DNA from: Candidatus Mediterraneibacter gallistercoris
GTDB taxonomy: Bacteria > Bacillota_A > Clostridia > Lachnospirales > Lachnospiraceae
NCBI GenBank assembly: GCA_019119745.1
Contig: DWWI01000006.1
Coordinates: forward strand, 1-6,556
Reading direction: 5' to 3'
DNA length: 6,556 nt
The translations under genes and the position numbers were made by a program. Below the pieces are notes generated by a model. It saw only the letters and a list, made by a program, of their open reading frames with translations, was not told where the DNA came from and searched no databases. This document shows positions 1 through 5,284 of this stretch, one piece after another. Positions within the stretch are counted from its first letter, which is position 1. Each line of letters begins with the position of its first letter.

Positions 1-21
1 AGATGTATCAGGATTAAATTC

Positions 22-117
22 GTTAGGTTAGAATCGATGATGGTGTAAACGAAAAAGCAGTTTTAAACTTTCGAGTAAACTGCCCATTCGTTTGCACCAT
101 TTTCGATTTGGCCTAAT
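22..117 (+). other. Long imperfect hairpin (possible structured RNA or palindromic repeat)
   Basis: Bases 32-63 pair with 77-108 at 26 of 32 positions as Watson-Crick pairs, with two more G-T wobbles (39/101 and 46/94). The tip is ACT/AGT (67-69 with 74-76) closed by a TTCG tetraloop at 70-73. The outer stem continues through 22-31 with 109-117, using further G-T pairs and one bulged A at 30. Every wobble is G-U when the plus strand is read as RNA and would be A-C on the minus strand, so a plus-strand transcript is favoured. No coding sequence is evident. It could be a non-coding RNA, a palindromic repeat or part of an insertion-sequence end. I do not recognise the family. Confidence 0.6.
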
Positions 118-307
118 TGAACAAAGTAAGCGGCCGGATAGCCAGTCTCTATGGATTTTTAATCCTTTGCTCCTGCCGTTGATTCTATCAGGACTCTATA
201 CAAGATTCCTTTTCAGAATCTACTGAGATCATGCATTTTCAGATCAGCAGGCACAACAATAAGACCTCAAATATTGAGGTTTTAAAAAATATGAAAGAAT
301 GGTATAC
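118..307. other. Non-coding region downstream of the IS91-type transposase; probable IS 3' end
   Basis: No plausible gene lies here. The stretch follows the stop codon of the minus-strand transposase, where IS91-family elements carry their replication-origin end (oriIS). That end is known to abut GTTC or CTTG, which reads GAAC or CAAG on the plus strand. GAAC occurs at 119-122, just beyond the long hairpin, and CAAG at 201-204, so the element could begin at 123 or 205. Small stem-loops are present: GGATT/AATCC (153-157 with 161-165), GATTC/GAATC (204-208 with 216-220) and a 7-base stem at 264-280. The exact end cannot be fixed from one copy. Confidence 0.4.
264..280. repeat. Perfect 7-bp stem-loop after the transposase gene
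   Basis: ACCTCAA and TTGAGGT form a perfect stem with a three-base ATA loop. It lies 27 bases beyond the transposase stop codon on the minus strand. The minus-strand sequence after it (CTTATTGTTG) is only moderately T-rich, so it is a poor terminator for the transposase. On the plus strand it is followed by TTTT and then an A run. It may instead belong to the structured origin end of the element. Confidence 0.4.
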
Positions 308-1459
308 TTAGCACCTTTGAGGAATCTTAAGCTGTGGCTTCCCAAGTCGTCCACCGCAGGCTTTACATACGCAGATGTTTATGCCATAAAGCAGCTCTAA
401 TACCTCAGGCATCTCTTTCTTCTTCAACCTGGAAAGATATTTTTTGCAGCCAAGAAGATTCCGGCATAAAGTAAGCTTTTTATTTTTGCTGCGGGAGCAG
501 AGCAGTCCATAATGCCGGATCCGGACAAAGCCCTTAGGAGGAACGTGCATCAAAAAACGCCGGATAAACTCAACCCCTGGCAGAGTCAGCTCCTTCCACC
601 GTCCTTCGTTCCGGTAATCTTTCACGGAAAAGGTTACAGTTTCTTCATCCATGCGGATGACCCGATGGTTGCTGACCGCGATGCGGTGGGTATATTTCCC
701 GAGATATTTAATCACAGATTGGGCACCATGGAATGTCTTTTTGCAGTAAGGGACCCACTCTGTGCCATAACAGGCATCCAGCAGTTCCTTAAAGGCATAA
801 TGGTTACGGAACTTTTCAGCAGTGCCATGAAAGGCCAGCTTCCCCTCTTCCCACAGCTTTTTGAGTTCCTCCAGATATTTCCCGCGGAATACTTTGGAAA
901 TGACCTGGATGGGGAGGAAGAAGTTTTCCCCGTTGTCTTTCCAGTGATTATCAGGGGTCAGGCCGCCACCCAGCAGGATGGTATGGATATGGGGGTGGAA
1001 GTTCATCTCGGAGCCCCATGTATGCAGGATGAAAATATATCCGACCTTTGCACCGAGATGTTCCGGGTTTGCCGTCAGTTCTCGGATCGTTGCAGACGCT
1101 GCATGGTATAAGGCATCATAAAGGAGTTTCTGGTTGCTGTAAATAACCGGATTTAAAAGGTCGGGGACAGTAAAAACCAGATGGAAATAGGGAGCATCAA
1201 AGACATCTTCCCTGCGTGCATCCATCCATTTTTCCTTCGGAACCGCCTGGCACATGGGACAGCAGCGGTTGCGGCAGGAATTATAATGGATCTGGACAGC
1301 GCCACAGTCTTCGCAGATGCTGACATTTGCGCCATATGCCCCGGTTTTACAATTTATGATGTTCCGGGCAGCTTTTGCCTGTTCAGGGGAAGGGGAGTAT
1401 CTTTCAATGTATGCGGGATAAAAACGGTGAAAGATATCCTGTACCGTCGGTTTATTCAT
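308..1459 (-). CDS. tnpA: IS91-family Y2 HUH transposase
   Basis: This 383-residue protein is the replication-initiator-type transposase that nicks single-stranded DNA and starts rolling-circle transposition. An N-terminal zinc-binding region has cysteines at about 49, 52, 62, 66, 67 and 70. The metal-binding HUH motif is HPHIH at 155-159. The Y2 nicking motif is YLGKYTH at 252-258, with both tyrosines (252 and 256) present. The C-terminus carries a further CxxCGG zinc-ribbon-like motif near 365-370. An open frame continues 31 codons upstream to 1552, but the ATG at 1459 is preferred. It is preceded by GAAGGTG at a normal distance, overlaps the end of the recombinase gene by 8 bases (ATGAATAA), and begins where family similarity starts. 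The overlap implies translational coupling. No frameshift or internal stop is seen. Confidence 0.92.
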   Translation of the reverse strand: MNKPTVQDIFHRFYPAYIERYSPSPEQAKAARNIINCKTGAYGANVSICEDCGAVQIHYNSCRNRCCPMCQAVPKEKWMDARREDVFDAPYFHLVFTVPDLLNPVIYSNQKLLYDALYHAASATIRELTANPEHLGAKVGYIFILHTWGSEMNFHPHIHTILLGGGLTPDNHWKDNGENFFLPIQVISKVFRGKYLEELKKLWEEGKLAFHGTAEKFRNHYAFKELLDACYGTEWVPYCKKTFHGAQSVIKYLGKYTHRIAVSNHRVIRMDEETVTFSVKDYRNEGRWKELTLPGVEFIRRFLMHVPPKGFVRIRHYGLLCSRSKNKKLTLCRNLLGCKKYLSRLKKKEMPEVLELLYGINICVCKACGGRLGKPQLKIPQRC

Positions 1460-2303
1460 GGCCGGCACCTTCTTTCCGGTCAAACGGGCTTTGGATTCCC
1501 AGCAGGGATTTATTGCTGACATGGAGATATATTTCTGTGGATTTCGGGTCACGGTGCCCGAGCAGCGCCTGAATATACTGGCGTTCTATCCCCTGTTCCA
1601 TCAGGTGGGTCGCAAAGCTGTGGCGCAGGCTGTGGGGAGTCACTTTTGCCGGAAGCCCTGCTTCTGACACAGCCCGGCGCATCACCTGTTCCAGTGCATT
1701 CGGGGTCAGATAGCTGCCGGTCCATTGATTAGGGAACAGGATGCCGCAGGGCCTGCCCTTTGCAAACCAGTATTCTGTAAGGAGATCCAGACACCGTTTG
1801 GAAAGGATCGTATAACGGTCCATCCGGTTCTTTGTATCCCTCACATGGATCTGCATGTTCGTACGTGAAATGTCATTATAATGCAGATGGATCACTTCGG
1901 AAACTCGCATCCCGGAAGAATACATAGTTGCAAACATAGCCCTGTATTTGATGTCACCAATAGCATCCAGCAGGCGGTCAATTTCATCAGCAGTAAGGAC
2001 AGTCGGGAGTTTCCGTTCCATGATCATACGAGGAACTATAGTATCATCCCAAAGGATGTGCAGGACATTCCGGTAAAAAAAGTGGATCGCAGAATTGTAA
2101 AGATTCAAAGTTGTCGCTTTGAGCCCACTGTCTTTTTTGGCGAGCAGGAAATCCCTGACATCCTGGCAGGTAAGTTCTTCAGGGCACTTACCGGTATCAT
2201 TCAGGAAATAGGAAACATAGTTTTTATAACAGCGAATGGACCGTTCTTTGAGGTTACGGATTTTTCCTGCTTCTTCAAGCTGTGTTAAATATTTTTCATA
2301 CAT
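1452..2303 (-). CDS. Tyrosine recombinase/integrase associated with the IS91-type element
   Basis: This 283-residue protein is a phage-integrase-family site-specific recombinase of XerC/D-like size. The N-terminal SAM-like DNA-binding domain spans about 1-85 and the catalytic domain about 100-275. The catalytic set is complete: Arg133 in GMRVSEV, Lys158 in DTKNR, His224 and Arg227 in HSLRHSF, His250 in LGHRD, and nucleophile Tyr259 in STEIYLHVS. The start is well supported by GGAGG seven bases upstream of the ATG. It is the promoter-proximal gene of the element and overlaps the transposase start by 8 bases. Some IS91-family elements are known to carry such an accessory integrase gene. Its role, perhaps resolving intermediates, is an inference. 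The overlap argues against a chromosomal XerC/D gene. Confidence 0.9.
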   Translation of the reverse strand: MYEKYLTQLEEAGKIRNLKERSIRCYKNYVSYFLNDTGKCPEELTCQDVRDFLLAKKDSGLKATTLNLYNSAIHFFYRNVLHILWDDTIVPRMIMERKLPTVLTADEIDRLLDAIGDIKYRAMFATMYSSGMRVSEVIHLHYNDISRTNMQIHVRDTKNRMDRYTILSKRCLDLLTEYWFAKGRPCGILFPNQWTGSYLTPNALEQVMRRAVSEAGLPAKVTPHSLRHSFATHLMEQGIERQYIQALLGHRDPKSTEIYLHVSNKSLLGIQSPFDRKEGAGHE

Positions 2304-2377
2304 AATGAATCCTCCATATAAAATCAGTAGTAAATCAGGTATGCTGTTTCATAAGGAGGTGCATTTGTGTCATAAAA

Positions 2378-2396
2378 CCGCTTGCCAGCCAAGCGG
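2378..2396. repeat. Perfect 7-bp stem-loop upstream of the recombinase gene
   Basis: CCGCTTG (2378-2384) and CAAGCGG (2390-2396) form a GC-rich stem around a five-base loop. It lies about 75 bases upstream of the recombinase start. Neither strand has a T run beside it, so it is not an obvious terminator. It is a candidate for the structured terminus end of the insertion sequence, or part of a plus-strand structured RNA. Confidence 0.4.
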
Positions 2397-2416
2397 AGGA
2401 ATGGTATTCTTTTCAT

Positions 2417-2497
2417 AAGCAGTGGAAGGTTGCTCCTGTTGATTGTTTTGTGTGGTAACTTAACAATACTTCTATTTGGACTTGCTTTCCACTGTTT
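2417..2497 (+). repeat. Spaced inverted repeat with plus-strand wobble pairs
   Basis: CAGTGGAA (2420-2427) is exactly complementary to TTCCACTG (2487-2494). The stem extends to 417-430 with 484-497 if G-U pairs are allowed on the plus strand (419/495, 428/486, 430/484). An inner ATTGTT/AACAAT pair (442-447 with 462-467) could fold within the 53-base loop. It lies just upstream of the bidirectional-looking terminator at 2512-2560. The wobbles favour a plus-strand RNA. Function is unknown. Confidence 0.35.
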
Positions 2498-2511
2498 TTG
2501 TTATAGAAAAC

Positions 2512-2560
2512 AAAAAAATCGCTATGCGACAGCTTTCGCAGGCCATCGCGTAGCGATTTT
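2512..2560 (-). terminator. Rho-independent terminator of apbE, possibly bidirectional
   Basis: Bases 2515-2529 pair with 2546-2560 over 15 positions with a single non-Watson-Crick pair (525/550). On the minus strand the stem is followed by TTTTTTT and then GTTTT, a strong uridine tract, 14 bases after the apbE stop codon. On the plus strand the stem ends in TTTTGTTC, and position 525/550 becomes a U-G wobble, so it may also stop transcription arriving from the insertion-sequence side. Confidence 0.85.
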
Positions 2561-2574
2561 GTTCAATACGAATT

Positions 2575-3582
2575 TTAATTCAGCACTTCTAATTCGATGT
2601 TATCACTGCTTGTATGGATCTTGCCGTCTTTTGTGACGAATACGGCCTCTATGCCGTCGAGGCTACGGATCAGTTCAAGACCGTCTTCCAGCCCCATGGC
2701 GAAACAGGTTGTGCTCAAGGCGTCTCCATCCACCGATTTATCGGAGATGATCGTCACCTGATCTAGATCGTTCTGCACAGGATAGCCTGTGTCAGGATCG
2801 AGGATGTGATGATAGATAATCCCGTCTTTTTCAAAATATCTTTCATAATCACCGGATGTTACAACGGACTGGTCGTTTATAGATACCGCGGCCATAGCGG
2901 TGCCCGTCTCTGCGAACGGCTTCTGCAGACCGATACGGAAATCCGTCCCGTCATAGCGATTCCCGAGAGCGAGCATGTTCCCGCCCAGATCGATAAGCGC
3001 ATGCTTAATGCCTTCGGTTTCAAGATATTCTTTCACTCTGTCCGCAATATATCCCTTAGCAATGCCTCCCAGATCAATCCTGGCTTCCGGGTCTGTGAGG
3101 GTAACGGTATTTCCCTCCACACTGACACAATGATAATCTATATGAGTGACAGCTTCCGCCAGTTTGTCAGGATCGGGAAGCGTCTTTTCTTCATTATCTG
3201 TAAAATTCCAGAGGCTCGACGCAGGGGCAATTGTTATATCAAAAAGCCCTCCTGATATTTCTCCGTATAAAAGTCCCTTTTGAATAAGCTCGGCGGTCTC
3301 ATCAGAAACGGTTACCGGTTCTCCACCGGCGTTATTTATCTCCGAAACTTCACTTGTATCTATCGTAGCACTAAACAGCTGCTCATAATTTTCACACAAT
3401 TCCCGGCAATGATCTATAATATCCTGATCAGCTCCCCATACTTGAATCTGTACAACAGTATCAAAATATGTCCCCGTCATGGTTAGCGGCTCGTTCTCCG
3501 GAGGGGTTGTACATCCGGAAAGCAGCACGGCAGATATCAGCACCGCTGTTGTGAAAAATGCTTTTAATTTTTTCTGGCTCAA
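2575..3582 (-). CDS. apbE: FAD:protein FMN transferase, ApbE-family lipoprotein
   Basis: ApbE-family enzymes transfer FMN from FAD, with Mg2+, to a Ser/Thr of exported redox proteins. This copy is 335 residues from the TTG start. A basic N-terminus and hydrophobic segment lead to the lipobox LSGC with Cys24, so it should be a membrane-anchored extracytoplasmic lipoprotein. Family signatures are IDLGGIAKGYIAD (169-181), TSGDYERYF (242-250), YHHILDPDTGYP (257-268) and VDGDALSTTCFAMG (284-297). The frame is open to a GTG at 3642, but that codon lies inside the promoter's -35 hexamer. The TTG at 3582 has AAAGGA eight bases upstream and gives a normal signal peptide. The gene diverges from the NusG-II/Gx-transporter operon, which suggests a shared redox role. 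Its substrate protein is not in this window. Confidence 0.93.
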   Translation of the reverse strand: MSQKKLKAFFTTAVLISAVLLSGCTTPPENEPLTMTGTYFDTVVQIQVWGADQDIIDHCRELCENYEQLFSATIDTSEVSEINNAGGEPVTVSDETAELIQKGLLYGEISGGLFDITIAPASSLWNFTDNEEKTLPDPDKLAEAVTHIDYHCVSVEGNTVTLTDPEARIDLGGIAKGYIADRVKEYLETEGIKHALIDLGGNMLALGNRYDGTDFRIGLQKPFAETGTAMAAVSINDQSVVTSGDYERYFEKDGIIYHHILDPDTGYPVQNDLDQVTIISDKSVDGDALSTTCFAMGLEDGLELIRSLDGIEAVFVTKDGKIHTSSDNIELEVLN

Positions 3583-3615
3583 AGATCTTGTTCCTTTCTT
3601 TTTATAATCCTGTCT

Positions 3616-3644
3616 ATTATATATGATTTTGTCTCTGATCACAA
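3616..3644 (-). promoter_or_regulatory. SigmaA-like promoter for apbE
   Basis: On the minus strand TTGTGA (3639-3644) and TATAAT (3616-3621) are separated by exactly 17 bases. The expected transcription start near 3609 gives a leader of about 27 bases before the TTG codon at 3582. That excludes the longer GTG-initiated reading frame. The -35 hexamer overlaps the edge of a 13-base direct repeat, a likely regulatory site. Confidence 0.8.
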
Positions 3645-3680
3645 CAATCGAACATTCTCCGGACTATAACAATCGAACAT
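3643..3680. promoter_or_regulatory. Pair of 13-bp direct repeats between the divergent promoters
   Basis: AACAATCGAACAT occurs exactly at 3643-3655 and 3668-3680, 25 bases start to start. The first copy touches the apbE -35 box and the second ends four bases before the -35 box of the plus-strand operon. The placement suggests binding sites for a regulator that acts on both promoters. Direct repeats at this spacing fit response-regulator-type binding, but the regulator is not in the window and I do not recognise the motif. Confidence 0.5.
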
Positions 3681-3684
3681 GTGA

Positions 3685-3713
3685 TTGCATAATAAAAATC
3701 TGTGTGCTATGAT
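3685..3713 (+). promoter_or_regulatory. SigmaA-like promoter of the NusG-II / Gx transporter / ruvAB operon
   Basis: TTGCAT (3685-3690) and TATGAT (3708-3713) have a 17-base spacer. Transcription would start near 3720, leaving a leader of about 39 bases that contains a perfect palindrome. No other good promoter is obvious in the short gaps before ruvA and ruvB, so this one probably drives all four genes. Confidence 0.75.
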
Positions 3714-3727
3714 ATCAAAGGTGAAGA

Positions 3728-3743
3728 GTTAACTATAGTTAAC
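3728..3743. promoter_or_regulatory. Perfect 16-bp palindrome, candidate operator
   Basis: GTTAACTATAGTTAAC is a perfect palindrome a few bases downstream of the predicted transcription start and just before the ribosome binding site (AGAGG, 3745-3749). A related half-site, GGTAAC, follows at 3748-3753. A dimeric repressor bound here would block transcription or elongation. It resembles the zinc-repressor AdcR/ZitR type (TTAAC-YR-GTTAA) but has four central bases rather than two, so I do not assign it. Confidence 0.5.
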
Positions 3744-3758
3744 CAGAGGTAACTGATT

Positions 3759-4115
3759 ATGAAAAGAAGTGATCTGATTCTTGCAGCAGCAGTTCTGGCC
3801 GCGGCTGCGTTGATTCTGGCATTCCAGTTTTTCCGTCAGGACAGCGGAAAACATCTTGTGGAAATATCTGTTGACGGAGATATTTTCGGAACGTATGATC
3901 TGACGGAAGATCAGACAATCGAGATAAATGATACAAACCGTGTTGTAATAGAAGATGGAGAGGCACGCATGGTGTGGGCAGACTGTCCCGACCAGATTTG
4001 TGTAAACCACAGGGCAGTCTCGAAAAACGGAGAGAGTATTATCTGTCTTCCGAATCAGGTCGTCGTCGCTGTTATAAGCTCTGAAGAGAGCGGTCTGGAC
4101 GCAGTCGCACAATAG
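3759..4115 (+). CDS. NusG domain II-containing membrane-anchored protein (EetA-like)
   Basis: This 118-residue protein has one N-terminal transmembrane segment (about 5-25) and an extracytoplasmic NusG-domain-II (DUF1312-type) fold. The family hallmark is visible at 75-99: DCPDQICV, then a short linker, then ICLPNQVVV, with Cys76, Cys81 and Cys96. Despite its name it lacks the NusG N-terminal domain and is not a transcription elongation factor. Such proteins are usually encoded next to a Gx transporter gene, as here. The pair corresponds, as I recall, to EetA/EetB of flavin-based extracellular electron transfer loci. The ATG has AGAGG nine bases upstream. The next gene starts 14 bases downstream. 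The biochemical role is not settled; a redox or metal role for the cysteines is inference. Confidence 0.85.
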   Translation: MKRSDLILAAAVLAAAALILAFQFFRQDSGKHLVEISVDGDIFGTYDLTEDQTIEINDTNRVVIEDGEARMVWADCPDQICVNHRAVSKNGESIICLPNQVVVAVISSEESGLDAVAQ

Positions 4116-4129
4116 AGAGGAAATAGAAA

Positions 4130-4624
4130 TTGAAAAACAGAGCAGCATATTTCGGAGTATTTACAGCTCTTGCACTGATCTTCAGTTATATAGAGACACT
4201 GATCCCGATCCAGTTCGGAGTTCCCGGTATCAAACTCGGCCTTGCAAATCTGATCATTGTGATCGTACTGTATAAGACAGACTGGCGGGAAGCGCTTCTA
4301 TTATCCGTAGTGCGGATCGTACTTGCCGGATTTATTTTCGGGAATCTGTTCAGCATCGTGTATAGTCTTGCCGGGGGCATCCTGAGCCTGGCAGTCATGA
4401 CGCTGCTGAAAAAATCAGACCGTTTCAGTGTGACAGGTATCAGTATGGCCGGCGGAGTATGTCACAATATCGGGCAGCTGGCTGCAGCGATGATCATAGT
4501 AGAGACATATCAGGTAGGCTATTATCTGCCTGTACTCCTGATCGCCGGTCTCATCACCGGCGCCGTAATCGGCGCTGTGGCAGGAGAAGTCCTCAAAAGG
4601 ATCCGGAACCTGTCGTTTCAATAA
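4130..4624 (+). CDS. Gx transporter family protein (heptaprenyl diphosphate synthase component I-like, EetB-like)
   Basis: This 164-residue integral membrane protein has about six hydrophobic segments (near 6-26, 36-49, 55-75, 76-94, 103-124 and 131-153). Family motifs are GVPGIKLGLAN (30-40), GNLFSIVYSLAGG (71-83) and GGVCHNIGQ (108-116). Databases often label the family heptaprenyl diphosphate synthase component I, but it is a polytopic membrane protein resembling the substrate-binding subunit of ECF transporters, so an enzyme role is doubtful. The start is TTG at 4130, with GAGAGG nine bases upstream; that ribosome binding site overlaps the stop codon of the preceding gene. Pairing with the NusG-II protein and nearby ApbE suggests a role in quinone- or flavin-linked extracytosolic redox chemistry. 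The substrate is unknown. Confidence 0.85.
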   Translation: MKNRAAYFGVFTALALIFSYIETLIPIQFGVPGIKLGLANLIIVIVLYKTDWREALLLSVVRIVLAGFIFGNLFSIVYSLAGGILSLAVMTLLKKSDRFSVTGISMAGGVCHNIGQLAAAMIIVETYQVGYYLPVLLIAGLITGAVIGAVAGEVLKRIRNLSFQ

Positions 4625-4650
4625 ATACAGTAAAGGAAAGTAAATAAAAT

Positions 4651-5262
4651 ATGATTTCATATATAAGAGGAGAACTTGCGGCGGTAGAGCCGCAGAAAGC
4701 TGTCATAGACGTCGGCGGAGTGGGATATGGCGTATATATGCCTCAGCAGGCATTGTCACTGCTCCCGCAGCCGGGAAATGAAGTAAAATTATACACCTAT
4801 CTCAACGTAAAGGAAGACGCGATGCAGCTGTTCGGTTTTCTCACCAAGGATGATCTGGAGATCTTCAAACTTGTGATCGGCGTGAGCGGCATCGGACCGA
4901 AGGGCGGGCTCAATATCCTCTCCTGTATGTCACCGGACGAACTGCGGTTTGCCATTATGTCGGGAGATGCAAAAGCGATCTCCGCTGCTCCGGGTATCGG
5001 AAAGAAAACTGCAGAGAAACTGATTCTGGAGCTCCGTGACAAAGTAGATATTGAGGATGTGCTGAACAACGCCGCGCACGGCGGCGATGCTGAGCAGTTT
5101 CATGCAGGAGAGGCTGAGAGCAGTATGCAGGCAGAGGCGGTACAGGCTCTTGTCGCTCTCGGATACGGAAATGCGGAAAGCCTGCGGGCGGTCAAAAAGA
5201 CGTCTCCGGACTGCCGGACTGTGGAAGACATACTGAAAGAGGCATTGAAATATCTTTTCTGA
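4651..5262 (+). CDS. ruvA: Holliday junction branch migration complex subunit RuvA
   Basis: RuvA binds four-way Holliday junctions as a tetramer and loads the RuvB motors that drive branch migration in recombinational repair. At 203 residues it has the usual length. Domain I (OB fold) covers about 1-63 and contains the acidic pin Glu55-Asp56 that separates strands at the junction. Domain II has two helix-hairpin-helix motifs, VSGIGPKGG (78-86) and APGIGKKTAEKL (113-124). A flexible linker (about 140-160) leads to domain III (161-203, EAVQALVALGYG), which contacts RuvB. The ATG has AAAGGAAAG upstream and lies 26 bases after the Gx transporter gene; ruvB follows after 22 bases. No SOS-type GAAC-N4-GTTC box was found before the operon. 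Confidence 0.97.
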   Translation: MISYIRGELAAVEPQKAVIDVGGVGYGVYMPQQALSLLPQPGNEVKLYTYLNVKEDAMQLFGFLTKDDLEIFKLVIGVSGIGPKGGLNILSCMSPDELRFAIMSGDAKAISAAPGIGKKTAEKLILELRDKVDIEDVLNNAAHGGDAEQFHAGEAESSMQAEAVQALVALGYGNAESLRAVKKTSPDCRTVEDILKEALKYLF

Positions 5263-5284
5263 GAAGAGGATTATTTAAATCATT

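Larger units (their letters stand above)
308..2303 (-). mobile_element. IS91-family insertion sequence with an accessory tyrosine recombinase (coding core)
   Basis: Two overlapping minus-strand genes, a tyrosine recombinase followed by a Y2 HUH transposase, form the core of an IS91-family element. These elements move by rolling-circle-type replication and, unlike most insertion sequences, lack terminal inverted repeats and make no target duplication, so the usual boundary signals are absent. The coordinates cover the coding core only. The true ends should lie within about 120-307 on the left (origin end) and about 2304-2510 on the right (terminus end). Both genes are full length with all expected catalytic residues, so the copy looks potentially active. 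It sits downstream of the apbE terminator and disrupts no recognisable protein gene. Confidence 0.85.
2304..2511. other. Non-coding region between the recombinase gene and the apbE terminator; probable IS 5' end
   Basis: This stretch should contain the terminus end of the IS91-type element and some host flank, but no sequence signal fixes the junction. The recombinase ribosome binding site (GGAGG on the minus strand) is at 2311-2315. A plus-strand AAGGAGGT lies at 2353-2360, followed only by short open frames. A perfect 7-bp stem-loop is at 2378-2396 and a longer spaced inverted repeat at 2417-2497. No convincing promoter for the recombinase was found: the best minus-strand candidate has a TATGAA -10 with a weak TTTATG -35. 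Confidence 0.5.

Noticed and set aside
512..1519. Open frames on the plus strand opposite the transposase gene, the largest about 199 codons
   Set aside because: They mirror the coding frame of a clear IS91 transposase, lack good start signals and match no recognisable family.
2365..2418. 17-codon plus-strand ORF after AAGGAGGT (TTG start)
   Set aside because: Very short, non-ATG start, no recognisable peptide, and located in a stretch that may be the insertion-sequence end.
168..2446. Similar strings near both ends of the IS region (TTGCTCCTG...TTGATT at about 168-184 and 2430-2444; GAATGGTAT at 297-305 and 2399-2407)
   Set aside because: IS91 elements do not make target duplications, and the matches are short and differently spaced, so chance similarity is more likely than a duplicated junction.
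3643..3690. Possible SOS (LexA) box before the ruvAB operon
   Set aside because: CGAAC half-sites occur twice but in the same orientation; no GAAC-N4-GTTC inverted arrangement was found.
3729..4148. Minus-strand open frame opposite the NusG-II gene
   Set aside because: The plus-strand protein has the conserved cysteine pattern, ribosome binding site and promoter; the reverse frame has none.
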